Below are positions 17,681 through 26,061 of a stretch of 64,000 nt of DNA, one piece after another; within the stretch, counting starts at the first letter, position 1, and each line of letters opens with the position of its first letter. The position numbers and the translations under genes are program-made. Source of the DNA: Lachnospiraceae bacterium (lineage in GTDB: Bacteria; Bacillota_A; Clostridia; Lachnospirales; Lachnospiraceae); assembly GCA_017613595.1 (NCBI GenBank), contig JAGADM010000092.1, forward strand, positions 1-64,000. Reading direction: 5' to 3'. The notes beneath the pieces are model-generated. The model was not told where the DNA came from, did not search any database, and was given only the letters and a program-made list of their open reading frames with translations.

Positions 17681-18163
17681 CTATTCCGCTCCGAGCATAT
17701 CCGCTGCGATTTTCTTTAATTCACTGACTTTTGATGACATAAGCATGCAGATGCAGCTGTCGCTTTCGACAACGACTGCGTCTCCGGCAACCTTGCCCTG
17801 TTCCGGGACATAGGAATTAAACATCAGGGTCTGGTCTTCGATATAGCGGTTCATCGTCTCCTTAACCGCGGACTTATCGGTTCCGTCCTTAACCTTGATG
17901 AGGAGAACCGTCTCGGCGAGAAGCGCGTCTTCACATACCGCGTAAACATATTCTTCAAACTGAGAGGCCTCAAGGCCGAATGTGTTAAGAAGGTCTTCGT
18001 CGGCGAGTTTTACCATCTCGCCGGGAAATGCAACCTGCTCCAGCATCTTCGTATAAACCTCCGAAGGAGAGGCATCCTTCCGTGCGGGTTTCTCTTCTTC
18101 GGCCCCGCAGGCCGTAAGGAGAATCATCATTAAAACCGTTAACAGTAATACTGCTTTTTTCAT
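17681..18163 (-). CDS. DUF4358 lipoprotein
   Basis: A 160-residue lipoprotein (lipobox LTAC, Cys19) of the DUF4358 family: SEVYTKMLEQVAFPGEM, then FEEYVYAVCEDALLAETVLLIKVKDGTDK and a C-terminal VVVESDSCICMLMSS. The function is not established, but such genes commonly sit between MBOAT and SGNH genes, as here. Its ATG overlaps the TAA of the upstream SGNH gene (TAATG), so translation is coupled. Confidence 0.85.
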   Translation of the reverse strand: MKKAVLLLTVLMMILLTACGAEEEKPARKDASPSEVYTKMLEQVAFPGEMVKLADEDLLNTFGLEASQFEEYVYAVCEDALLAETVLLIKVKDGTDKSAVKETMNRYIEDQTLMFNSYVPEQGKVAGDAVVVESDSCICMLMSSKVSELKKIAADMLGAE

Positions 18164-19077
18164 TATCGTCCCTCGTAATACTCTTTTTTGAGTTCTTCTC
18201 TTGCAAACTGTTCAAGCACCTGATCCCAATAGACATAACCGGCATTGGTAAGATGCACGTTGGAGCCGTCGGAAAGGCTCTTCCCGTCCCTGACAAGGAC
18301 CAGATTGCCGTCCGCGTCACATAGGATGGAGTAGACGTCCACATAGGTCCAGCCGTTCTCTTCGCACATGGCCTGAAGCTTTTCATTGGCAAGACGGATC
18401 TTCCTGTTATCGAGCATTCCGTCCTGCTTGTCCTTCCGCATCGGCGTAATGCTTAAAATATAGAACTTAACATCGGGAGAGGTTTCCCGGATATGTTCAA
18501 TCACCGCCTGATAGTCTTCGACAAATTTGTCCACGCCGGTTGCGCCGATATCATTCAGTCCGAAGAACATCATTACCCGTTTCTTGTCGAGCTGCGGTAT
18601 GACTTCCCACAGATTGACCCGCTCCCCGCGGTATTTCGGAACACATGCGGCATCGCCGGGATACAGCGTATCGGCATCCTTTACGGCAAGCCGGATGCAG
18701 TAATTGGTAATTGTCAGCCATGCGGATGCGTACTTGTCGCCGAAGATCTCCGGATGTGTCGCGGGGCCTCCGCGGAACCGGTAGAGGTGCAGAAGGGAAT
18801 CCCCGCAGAATACAACATCCGAAAAGAATTCCTTCGGGTCGAACTCGCTCAGATCTTTTATGGGTTCCGGCGTAGGCGTCGGTGAAGGCGTCAGAGTCGG
18901 TAAAGAAGTCGGCGTCGGAGTCGGAGTCGCCGGCGGTTCCGTCGGCTGTACCGTGACGGTTATTTCCGCTGCGGACGGCTCCCCGATCGTCGGTGTTTCG
19001 GTTCCTTTGCCGGTGCAGGCGGAAAGAATGCCCGCCGCAAGAATTATTGTTGTTATCAGATAAACAGATTTTTTCAT
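18163..19077 (-). CDS. SGNH/GDSL hydrolase lipoprotein
   Basis: A 304-residue lipoprotein (LSAC lipobox, Cys21) with a Thr/Pro linker (about 35-72) and an SGNH esterase domain. Block I is VVFCGDSLLH, block III is FFGLNDIG, and block V is DGSNVHLTNAGY with the catalytic Asp and His. It probably adds or removes acyl groups on a surface polysaccharide. It is the first gene of a four-gene unit with DUF4358, MBOAT and DHHW. Upstream lies TTGACA with a TATAAG 15 bases on. Confidence 0.9.
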   Translation of the reverse strand: MKKSVYLITTIILAAGILSACTGKGTETPTIGEPSAAEITVTVQPTEPPATPTPTPTSLPTLTPSPTPTPEPIKDLSEFDPKEFFSDVVFCGDSLLHLYRFRGGPATHPEIFGDKYASAWLTITNYCIRLAVKDADTLYPGDAACVPKYRGERVNLWEVIPQLDKKRVMMFFGLNDIGATGVDKFVEDYQAVIEHIRETSPDVKFYILSITPMRKDKQDGMLDNRKIRLANEKLQAMCEENGWTYVDVYSILCDADGNLVLVRDGKSLSDGSNVHLTNAGYVYWDQVLEQFAREELKKEYYEGR

Positions 19078-19122
19078 AATGCCCCGGATTTCGGTTAATC
19101 GGATGCCCGACGGGCTCCATCT

Positions 19123-19149
19123 CTTATACTACCAAACATCTTCTGTCAA
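19123..19149 (-). promoter_or_regulatory. Possible promoter of the O-acylation operon
   Basis: Minus strand TTGACA (19149-19144) and TATAAG (19128-19123). The 15-base spacer is short, which lowers confidence. Confidence 0.4.
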
Positions 19150-19262
19150 ATCAATAGCGGGGATGGGAATTCGGACGGTATCGGATGCCGGAATGGGACA
19201 TCCGTTACCTGCATGAAAATATATACCGGAATGAGCCCTTGATAAACCGCGGAAAGAATCAT

Positions 19263-19291
19263 TTGTCTTGTTGCGGAAAATGTGATATGAT
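19263..19291 (+). promoter_or_regulatory. Promoter of truA with GGAAAATGTG box
   Basis: TTGTCT (19263-19268), 17 bases, extended -10 TGA-TATGAT (ends 19291). GGAAAATGTG fills 19275-19284. Confidence 0.75.
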
Positions 19292-19334
19292 GTAAGATGT
19301 CTTTTTATTTGCATAAGAAAAGGTAAGACAGGTT

Positions 19335-20096
19335 ATGAAGCATTTCCGCGTAACCCTGCAGTATGACGGAAGCCGCTACGACGGCTGGCAGAAGCAGGGC
19401 AACACAGACAATACAATTCAGGGACGGATCGAAGCGATGCTTTCGAAGCTGTTCGAGCAGGAGGTTGAGATCCAGGGCTCCGGGCGGACCGACGCGGGAG
19501 TACACGCCGTCGGACAGGTTGCGAGTTTCGCGGTGCAGACGGATCTCGGACCGTCAAAGGTGATGGAGAGGATGAATACATTCCTTCCGAAGGATATCGT
19601 TGTTACCGATTGCCGGCTGACCGATGCCAGGTTCCATGCGCGGCTCAACGCGAAACGGAAGACCTACTGCTACCGGATCGTGACCGGTGAAGTCCGGCCG
19701 GTGTTCGGAAGGCAGTACGTGCTGTGGCATCCGGAACCGTTAGACCTCGAGGCAATGCGGAAGGCTTCGGAATATCTGATCGGAGAGCATGACTTCAAGA
19801 GCTTTCTCGGAAACCGCCACTACAAGAAGTCAACCGTCCGAACGATCTACGGGATTACCGTAGCGGAATCGGAGAAGACCGAAGGCGAAGCGGTATTTCC
19901 GGAGGTAACGGTCGCATTTACCGGAAACGGATTCCTGCCGAACATGGTAAGAATCCTGACGGGAACGCTGATCGAAATCGGAGAAGGCATACGGAAGCCC
20001 GAAGAGATGAAAGAGATTCTTGCGGGCGGCGACAGGGCGCTTGCGGGGCCGACGGCTCCGGCACACGGACTGACGCTAAGGTCGGTGGAATATTAA
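19335..20096 (+). CDS. truA: tRNA pseudouridine(38-40) synthase TruA
   Basis: A 253-residue enzyme that converts U38-U40 in tRNA anticodon stems to pseudouridine. The catalytic Asp is in GSGRTDAGVHAVGQVASF (about 51). Other family marks are RFHARLNAKRKTYCYRI, GEHDFKSFLG, FTGNGFLPNMVRILTGTLIEIG and the C-terminal GLTLRSVEY. The length is normal. The ribosome site is weak (AGGTAAGACAGGTT), but this ATG fits the family start MKHFRVTLQYDGSRYDGWQKQ-like opening. Confidence 0.97.
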   Translation: MKHFRVTLQYDGSRYDGWQKQGNTDNTIQGRIEAMLSKLFEQEVEIQGSGRTDAGVHAVGQVASFAVQTDLGPSKVMERMNTFLPKDIVVTDCRLTDARFHARLNAKRKTYCYRIVTGEVRPVFGRQYVLWHPEPLDLEAMRKASEYLIGEHDFKSFLGNRHYKKSTVRTIYGITVAESEKTEGEAVFPEVTVAFTGNGFLPNMVRILTGTLIEIGEGIRKPEEMKEILAGGDRALAGPTAPAHGLTLRSVEY

Positions 20097-20101
20097 AAAA
20101 G

Positions 20102-20175
20102 CCGGGCAGGAAGCCCCGGATAAACATAGGGCGGTTCGCCCGGAATCAATATAAATATTTACGGGGCAAAGCCCC
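20102..20175 (+). other. Three consecutive hairpins in the truA-argF gap
   Basis: Stems CCGGG/CCCGG (20102-20119), GGGCG/CGCCC (20129-20141) and GGGGC/GCCCC (20163-20175). Each is followed by CGGA, and none has a U-run on the plus strand. They may be a leader structure for argF or mRNA end protection for truA. The AT-rich TATAAATATTTA between the second and third could hold a -10. Confidence 0.4.
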
Positions 20176-20202
20176 CGGATACCCATACAAGGAGGTACGG
20201 AC

Positions 20203-21204
20203 ATGAATATCAAAGGAAGATCGTTTTTAACATTGAAGGATTATACGCCGGAGGAGATCATCGAGTTTCTCGATCTGGCTGAGGAACTTCGCAGGAGAAA
20301 GAAGAACCGGATCCGCGTGACTGGCTGCGAAGGCAAGAATATCGCGCTTATTTTCGAGAAGACGAGTACGAGAACGCGCTGTTCCTTTGAAGTTGCCGCG
20401 CATGATCTCGGCATGGGTACGACATATCTGGATCCGTCCGCTTCGCAGATCGGCAAGAAGGAAAGCATTGCCGATACCGCAAGAGTGCTCGGAAGAATGT
20501 TCGACGGCATCGAGTACCGCGGCTACGGCCAGGAGATCGTTGAGACACTCGCGAAGTATTCGGGTGTTCCGGTATGGAACGGTCTTACGAACGAGTATCA
20601 TCCGACGCAGATGCTTGCCGACATGCTGACCGTACGGGATCATTTCGGACGTCTGAAGGGCATTAAGTTCGCCTACCTCGGAGACGCGCGCTACAATACC
20701 GGCAATTCGCTTATGATCGTATGCAGCAAGCTCGGACTTCATTTCGTATGCTGCGCACCGAAGAAGTACTGGCCTAACGAAGAACTCCGCAAGGTCTGCG
20801 AAGGCTATGCGAAGGAGTCCGGAGCAATCCTTACGTTTACCGAAGATGTGAACGAGGGAACGAAGGATGCCGACGTTATTTCCACCGACGTATGGGTATC
20901 GATGGGTGAGCCCGACGAAGTTTGGAACGAGCGTATTCACGACCTGCTTCCTTACCAGGTAAACATGAAGTGCATGGAGAACGCGGCTGACGACGCAATC
21001 TTCTTACACTGTCTGCCGAGCTTCCATGATCTCAATACCGGTATCGGTCAGAAGATCAGCGAAAAGTTCGGACTGAATGAGATGGAAGTTACCGACGAAG
21101 TATTCGAATCAAAATACAGCAAGGTTTTCGACGAGGCCGAGAACCGTATGCATACCATCAAGGCGGTTATGTTCGCGACCCTTTCCGAGGAGCCGCTTTC
21201 ATGA
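20203..21204 (+). CDS. argF: Ornithine carbamoyltransferase
   Basis: A 333-residue ornithine transcarbamylase that makes citrulline from ornithine and carbamoyl phosphate, for arginine synthesis or deiminase catabolism. Carbamoyl-phosphate site STRTRCSFE (about 55), HPTQMLADM (about 133), ornithine-side DVWVSMG and the catalytic HCLPSFHD (about 270) are present. SFHD differs slightly from the more usual AFHD. No other arginine genes are adjacent, so the pathway is not settled by context. AAGGAGG sets the start. Confidence 0.96.
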   Translation: MNIKGRSFLTLKDYTPEEIIEFLDLAEELRRRKKNRIRVTGCEGKNIALIFEKTSTRTRCSFEVAAHDLGMGTTYLDPSASQIGKKESIADTARVLGRMFDGIEYRGYGQEIVETLAKYSGVPVWNGLTNEYHPTQMLADMLTVRDHFGRLKGIKFAYLGDARYNTGNSLMIVCSKLGLHFVCCAPKKYWPNEELRKVCEGYAKESGAILTFTEDVNEGTKDADVISTDVWVSMGEPDEVWNERIHDLLPYQVNMKCMENAADDAIFLHCLPSFHDLNTGIGQKISEKFGLNEMEVTDEVFESKYSKVFDEAENRMHTIKAVMFATLSEEPLS

Positions 21205-21217
21205 CGGAGGCATAGAT

Positions 21218-21556
21218 ATGTATCAGGACAAGATTGTTTTATGCGGCGCGAGCGCCTATGAAAAACTCTTCTATCTGAACCCGGATTTTGACAATCTGCC
21301 GCAGGACGTAAAGGATCAGTTGAAGATCATGTGCGTCTTCTTTACCGAGAAGGTCGGCGGACGGATCATGCTGCAGTTTGATGAAGAGGGAACGCTCGAA
21401 TTTTCCGTATCGGCCAATGAGGCCGACGCGATGTTCGACGAGATCGGCAGTGCGCTTGAGATTAAGAAGATTCAGGCGGAGGAGAGAGAACTCCTCGAGT
21501 CGCTCGAACTGTATTTTAAGGTTTTCTTCCTCGGGCTTGACCCGGAGGAACAGTGA
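21218..21556 (+). CDS. DUF6145 family protein
   Basis: A 112-residue acidic protein recognised as the DUF6145 family of Lachnospiraceae and relatives: MYQDKIVLCGASAYEKLFYLN-like start, LKIMCVFFTEKVGG and a C-terminal helix ERELLESLELYFKV. The role is unknown. The start at 21218 follows ACGGAGG, 13 bases after argF; coaX follows after 27 bases, so all three probably share a transcript. Confidence 0.8.
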   Translation: MYQDKIVLCGASAYEKLFYLNPDFDNLPQDVKDQLKIMCVFFTEKVGGRIMLQFDEEGTLEFSVSANEADAMFDEIGSALEIKKIQAEERELLESLELYFKVFFLGLDPEEQ

Positions 21557-21583
21557 GGAACGCTATTCTGGAGGGTAAGGCAG

Positions 21584-22381
21584 ATGAAGAAGGAACTGCT
21601 TTTAGGGATTGATGTCGGCAATACGAATATTACATTCGGTATCTTCAAGGGAAAGGATATCGTCAAGACGTTCCGCATGACAACGAAGATGCAGCGGACA
21701 AGCGATGAATTCGGCGTTTGGATACAGTCCCTGATCACCGGCTGCGGCTATAACCCGGAGGAACTGAAGGATGTAATCGTGGCATCGGTTGTGCCGGGCA
21801 TCATGCATTCGCTGAATTCCGGTATCATCAAGTATCTGAACCGCACGCCGATCGTTATCAGCGCGGGCACGAAGACGGGACTCCGCATCAATATGGCCAA
21901 TCCGAAGGAACTCGGCGCGGACCGTGTTGTGGACTGTGTAGCCGGGTACGAGCTGTACGGCGGACCCATCATGGTTATCGATTTCGGAACCGCGACGACT
22001 TATGACCTCGTTCTTGACGGATGTGTTTTTGAAACGGGTATTACGAGCCCGGGTATCAAGATCTGCGCGAACGCGCTCTGGAATGAGACCGCGAAGCTTC
22101 CCGAAATTGCGATCGAAAAGCCCGAAAGCATCCTTGCGAGGGATACGATCACCAGTATGCAGGCCGGTCTTGTATACGGCTGCATCGGACAGACGGAGTA
22201 CATTATCAAAAAGGTGAAAGAGGAAGCCGGCCTCAGCGAGATGAAGGTTGTGGCGACCGGCGGACTCGGACGCATTATTTCAAGTGAAACCGATATGATT
22301 GACGTATATGATCCGGATCTTACATTAAAGGGTCTGCAGATCATTTACGAGAAGCAGCCGAAGCGGAAGGAAACAACATGA
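21584..22381 (+). CDS. coaX: Type III pantothenate kinase
   Basis: A 265-residue CoaX kinase performing the first step of CoA synthesis. ASKHA-fold motifs are [15 protein letters not shown] (phosphate 1), [32 protein letters not shown] (phosphate 2) and [11 protein letters not shown] (adenosine). Type III enzymes are not inhibited by CoA. The stop overlaps the dusB start by 4 bases (ATGA). Confidence 0.96.
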   Translation: MKKELLLGIDVGNTNITFGIFKGKDIVKTFRMTTKMQRTSDEFGVWIQSLITGCGYNPEELKDVIVASVVPGIMHSLNSGIIKYLNRTPIVISAGTKTGLRINMANPKELGADRVVDCVAGYELYGGPIMVIDFGTATTYDLVLDGCVFETGITSPGIKICANALWNETAKLPEIAIEKPESILARDTITSMQAGLVYGCIGQTEYIIKKVKEEAGLSEMKVVATGGLGRIISSETDMIDVYDPDLTLKGLQIIYEKQPKRKETT

Positions 22382-23349
22382 GTTTTCAGATCGGCAATAT
22401 TATCATTGAGAACGAATTAGCATTAGGACCGATGGCAGGCGTTACCGACCTGCCGTTTCGTCTGTTATGCAAAGAACAGGGCGCGGGACTTCTCTATACC
22501 GAGATGGTCAGTGCGAAAGGAGTTCTCTATCATAACCGAAATACCGAGGAGCTTCTCGGCACATGCGAAGCGGAGGCGCCGATCGGTCTTCAGTTGTTCG
22601 GAAGCGATCCGCAGATCATGGCGGAGCAGGCAAAGGTGCTCGAGGACAGGGCATTTGCCTTCTTCGATATCAATATGGGCTGCCCGGTTCCGAAGGTTGT
22701 GAATAACGGCGAAGGTTCGGCGCTTATGAAGACCCCTTCGCTCGTATACGATATCGTTGACGCCATGGTGAAGGCGCAGCGGAAACCCGTTACGGTCAAG
22801 ATTCGAAAGGGGTTCACGGAGGCCAACGCAGTCGAGGTCGCGAAAGCGGCCGAAGCGGCCGGCGCGGCGGCAATCGCGGTACACGGAAGGCTTCGCGGCG
22901 AGTATTACGCGGGGAAAGCGGACTGGGACTGCATCCGCAGCGTTAAGGAAGCGGTCCGCGTTCCGGTTATCGGAAGCGGTGATGTGGACAGCCCCGAGAA
23001 GGCGCTTTCCATGAAGGCGGAGACCGGTGTTGACGGCATCATGATCGCAAGAGCGGCGCGCGGAAACCCGTGGATCTTCGCGCAGTGCAGGGCAGCATTA
23101 GAGGGGAAGCCGGTGCCCGCTCGTCCGGATGTTCCGGAAGTCATCGATATGGTGCTGCGGCATGCCCGTATGGCGATTGAGCGCTACGGAGAGCGGCGCG
23201 CGATGCCTGCGATGCGGAGCCATGTGGCGTGGTATTTCGCCGGGTATCCGGATTCGGCGGCGTTACGTCGCAGGGCCAATGAGATTACCGGATACGAAGA
23301 ACTGAATAAGTTACTCGGGGAGTACTTAGATAAAGAGCGTAAAGCTTGA
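22378..23349 (+). CDS. dusB: tRNA-dihydrouridine synthase (DusB type)
   Basis: A 323-residue FMN-dependent enzyme that reduces uridines in tRNA D-loops. Motifs are [42 protein letters not shown] with the catalytic Cys (about 101), [16 protein letters not shown] and GSGDVDSPE. It is translationally coupled to coaX. Confidence 0.95.
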   Translation: MSFQIGNIIIENELALGPMAGVTDLPFRLLCKEQGAGLLYTEMVSAKGVLYHNRNTEELLGTCEAEAPIGLQLFGSDPQIMAEQAKVLEDRAFAFFDINMGCPVPKVVNNGEGSALMKTPSLVYDIVDAMVKAQRKPVTVKIRKGFTEANAVEVAKAAEAAGAAAIAVHGRLRGEYYAGKADWDCIRSVKEAVRVPVIGSGDVDSPEKALSMKAETGVDGIMIARAARGNPWIFAQCRAALEGKPVPARPDVPEVIDMVLRHARMAIERYGERRAMPAMRSHVAWYFAGYPDSAALRRRANEITGYEELNKLLGEYLDKERKA

Positions 23350-23374
23350 GGAAAGAAAGGATATTTTCGGTATT

Positions 23375-24742
23375 ATGAAGAAACTGATCAGTTTGTTTTT
23401 GATCGCGGCAATGGTATTTTCCATGACCGCGTGCGGGGAGAAGAAAGAACCCGAGGAAGGCAAGAGCCGCGAAGGAGATAAGAAAGTAACGGAGGCGCCG
23501 ACGCCTACCGCGGAACCGACACCCACTGCGGAGCCTACCGCGGAACCGACACCCGCTCCGGTTACCGGCATTGAAGAGGGTCCCGCTTACGCAATCGCTG
23601 CCGGCGACGGATGCGATTTGTACAGTGACTTATATACCGGCGAAGACGTGGCATTTGACAGCGACATCGATTATCTCTATATTACGGAGGGAGGATACGA
23701 TAACCTCGCCAGAGCCGTCCGCAGCACGAACCACAGTGCCTACCGCGCATCGGATAATATGAGAACGCAGGCAAGAACGATTCTCGAAAGCGAGACGGAG
23801 AAGTTCGACGAGCAGTGGTACAAAAAGAGCCGCATCAAGGTCTGCAGGGATGATGAGGAAATGTTCTCCTTCACGAGAACCGATGAATCCTATCTCGGCG
23901 CGCTGACCTACAAGTCGCGGGAAGGCTTCCTGTTCGACACGAAGACCGGAGAGCCGGTTACGCTCGGCATGATGATCGGCGATATGGAAGGTTTCATAAA
24001 CGACATCATCATCCTGATTCAGGATAATCCCTCGGCAGCGGATTTCAACGAGAACTGGAAGGAAGTCGTAACGGAAGGAATCCACGACGGTACCGTCGGT
24101 TATGCCGCAACCGAGGACGGTCTTGAAATCTGGTACAACAGCGGCGCATTTGCCCCTTACAGTGTGGGCGAGATCTGTGTTTCCTACCGGGCCGATGAGT
24201 ACGCGAGACGCTTCTCCGGCAAATACGCAAAGGCATATCTTGCTCCGATAAGAAACCGTGAGAAGACGTTCGAACTGAACCGCGATGAGGCCTTTATCAG
24301 CCTGATGAGAGAATTGTCGGAAGGTCTCGGAAAGCTTTCCTGGAACGACACCAAGGAAATCCTCGACCGAAACGGCATTCAGTATGAAGGGATCGGAGAC
24401 AGCGAAGCTGAAGAAGTTGAAATGCAGGCGTATTTCAAATTCTATAACGCGCAGAACGATTATATTTATCTCTTCTACTGGCAGGAGAACCCGCAGAAAC
24501 TGGAAAGCACACAGCGTCTGTCCATGATAAGCGTTAACCCCCAGGGCTTCGAGAACTTTATGATCATCGGCGACGGGCGTTACAAGAACCGGGACGGCAG
24601 TGTGATCGAATATGAATACGTAGACTGCTCGTTTGAGGATATGAGCTCACGCGATGGGGCATATATGGACAATCTGGAGGACCTGCTCCGTGTGCTTTAT
24701 ATCACGACGCCCCTGTATTATGCCGACGTTGAGGTACGATAG
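23375..24742 (+). CDS. Lipoprotein with RsiV/DUF3298-like domain
   Basis: A 455-residue lipoprotein (lipobox MTAC, Cys20), followed by a charged segment and a Pro/Thr/Glu linker (about 45-68). The body resembles DUF4163/DUF3298 (RsiV-like) proteins, with LGALTYKSREGFLFDTKTGEPVTLGMMIGD at about 170-200. RsiV binds lysozyme, but this protein has no anti-sigma domain, so only the fold is suggested. The function is unknown. The AAAGGA site supports the start, 25 bases after dusB. Confidence 0.75.
   Translation: MKKLISLFLIAAMVFSMTACGEKKEPEEGKSREGDKKVTEAPTPTAEPTPTAEPTAEPTPAPVTGIEEGPAYAIAAGDGCDLYSDLYTGEDVAFDSDIDYLYITEGGYDNLARAVRSTNHSAYRASDNMRTQARTILESETEKFDEQWYKKSRIKVCRDDEEMFSFTRTDESYLGALTYKSREGFLFDTKTGEPVTLGMMIGDMEGFINDIIILIQDNPSAADFNENWKEVVTEGIHDGTVGYAATEDGLEIWYNSGAFAPYSVGEICVSYRADEYARRFSGKYAKAYLAPIRNREKTFELNRDEAFISLMRELSEGLGKLSWNDTKEILDRNGIQYEGIGDSEAEEVEMQAYFKFYNAQNDYIYLFYWQENPQKLESTQRLSMISVNPQGFENFMIIGDGRYKNRDGSVIEYEYVDCSFEDMSSRDGAYMDNLEDLLRVLYITTPLYYADVEVR
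23503..23554 (+). repeat. 22-bp direct repeat in the lipoprotein linker
   Basis: Two identical 22-bp copies (23503-23524 and 23533-23554, period 30) encode the PTAEPTP linker. Exact identity at DNA level marks a recent or actively homogenised duplication. Confidence 0.85.
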
Positions 24743-24773
24743 AAAAGTTTTTCGGAAAATGTGAAAAAAGTAC

Positions 24774-24802
24774 TTGCATTTTCCTCTTTCATGGAGTAGA
24801 AT
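24774..24802 (+). promoter_or_regulatory. Promoter of asd
   Basis: TTGCAT (24774-24779), 17 bases, TAGAAT (24797-24802). GGAAAATGTGA lies 10 bases upstream of the -35 (24754-24764). Confidence 0.7.
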
Positions 24803-24816
24803 AAGGCAAGTTCACG

Positions 24817-24880
24817 CGGACAAATGTCCGTCGTAGAAAAACACAAGGCGGAATGAGATGAGAAAATGAGACGGTTCCGC
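24817..24880 (+). other. Two leader hairpins of asd
   Basis: CGGAC/GTCCG with a tetraloop (24817-24830) near the predicted 5' end, and GCGGAA (24848-24853) pairing with TTCCGC (24875-24880) just before AGGAGG. The leader is too short and lacks the core of a lysine riboswitch. Confidence 0.35.
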
Positions 24881-24897
24881 AGTCAGGAGGTCCGACA

Positions 24898-25995
24898 ATG
24901 GCAGTCGAAGTAAAAGAAAAATTTAAAGTAGGTATTCTCGGTGCAACCGGTATGGTTGGACAGAGATTTATAGCTCTTTTGGAGAATCATCCGTGGTTTG
25001 AGGTAACGATGGTTGCGGCAAGCCCGAGAAGTGCGGGCAAGACCTATGCGGAAGCGGTAGGCGACCGCTGGAAGATGACGAGCCCGATGCCTGCGGCAGT
25101 TGCGGGACTTGTTGTCCGCAACGTAAACGAAGTGGAAGCGGTTGCCGCGGAGGTTGACTTCGTATTTTCCGCGGTTGACATGACGAAGGACGAGATCCGC
25201 GCAATCGAAGATGCATACGCTAAGACGGAAACCCCCGTTGTTTCGAACAACAGCGCACACCGCTGGACGGAAGACGTTCCGATGGTTGTTCCGGAACTGA
25301 ACCCCGAGCATTATGAGATTATTCCGTTCCAGAGAAAGCGCCTCGGAACGCAGCGCGGTTTCGTAGCGGTTAAGCCGAACTGCTCGATCCAGAGCTACAC
25401 GCCCATGCTTCACGCTTTGAAGGAATTCGAGCCTTACGAAGTGGTTGCTACGACGTATCAGGCAATTTCCGGTGCCGGCAAAACGTTCAAGGACTGGCCG
25501 GAGATGATCGACAACGTAATCCCTTACATCGGCGGCGAGGAAGAGAAGAGCGAGCAGGAGCCTCTTCGTATCTGGGGCCATATCGAGAACGGAAAGATTG
25601 TTAAGGCAGAGGGTCCCGTGATCACGACGCAGTGCATCCGCGTTCCGGTTTCCGACGGACATACGGCTGCCGTATTCGTAAAGTTTAAGAAGAAACCCAC
25701 GAAGGAGCAGATCCTCGAGTGCTGGAAGAACTTCAAGGGACTTCCTCAGGAACTGAACCTTCCGAGCGCTCCGAAGCAGTTCATCAACTACTTCGAAGAG
25801 GACAACCGTCCGCAGTGCGCACTGGACCGCGATATCGAAGGCGGTATGGGTGTTTCGGCAGGACGTCTCCGTGAGGATAAGGTTTACGACTGGAAGTTCG
25901 TAGGTCTTTCCCACAACACGAAGCGCGGCGCTGCCGGCGGAGCGATCCTTTCCGCGGAAACGCTTGTAGCTCTCGGTTATATCACGAAGAAGTAA
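24898..25995 (+). CDS. asd: Aspartate-semialdehyde dehydrogenase (archaeal/fungal-type branch)
   Basis: A 365-residue enzyme reducing aspartyl phosphate to the semialdehyde for lysine, threonine, methionine and diaminopimelate. NADP site GILGATGMVGQRF, catalytic Cys in KPNCSIQ (about 162), QAISGAGK, and catalytic His in RVPVSDGHTAAV (about 257). RVPV.DGH and TKDEIRAIEDAYAK match the longer archaeal/fungal branch rather than the usual bacterial one. AGGAGG sets the start. Confidence 0.95.
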   Translation: MAVEVKEKFKVGILGATGMVGQRFIALLENHPWFEVTMVAASPRSAGKTYAEAVGDRWKMTSPMPAAVAGLVVRNVNEVEAVAAEVDFVFSAVDMTKDEIRAIEDAYAKTETPVVSNNSAHRWTEDVPMVVPELNPEHYEIIPFQRKRLGTQRGFVAVKPNCSIQSYTPMLHALKEFEPYEVVATTYQAISGAGKTFKDWPEMIDNVIPYIGGEEEKSEQEPLRIWGHIENGKIVKAEGPVITTQCIRVPVSDGHTAAVFVKFKKKPTKEQILECWKNFKGLPQELNLPSAPKQFINYFEEDNRPQCALDRDIEGGMGVSAGRLREDKVYDWKFVGLSHNTKRGAAGGAILSAETLVALGYITKK

Positions 25996-26000
25996 TTAAG

Positions 26001-26048
26001 AAGAGGCCGACCCGCCGCAGGTGATGCGGCGCGGAAAGCCTCTTTTTT
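26001..26048 (+). terminator. Terminator of asd
   Basis: AAGAGGC (26001-26007) pairs with GCCTCTT (26038-26044) around an inner GCCGCA/TGCGGC stem; T6 follows. Confidence 0.85.
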
Positions 26049-26061
26049 GAAAGGTTTTGAA

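Noticed and set aside
24743..24897. Lysine riboswitch upstream of asd
   Set aside because: The leader after the promoter is under 95 bases and lacks the multi-helix lysine-element core.
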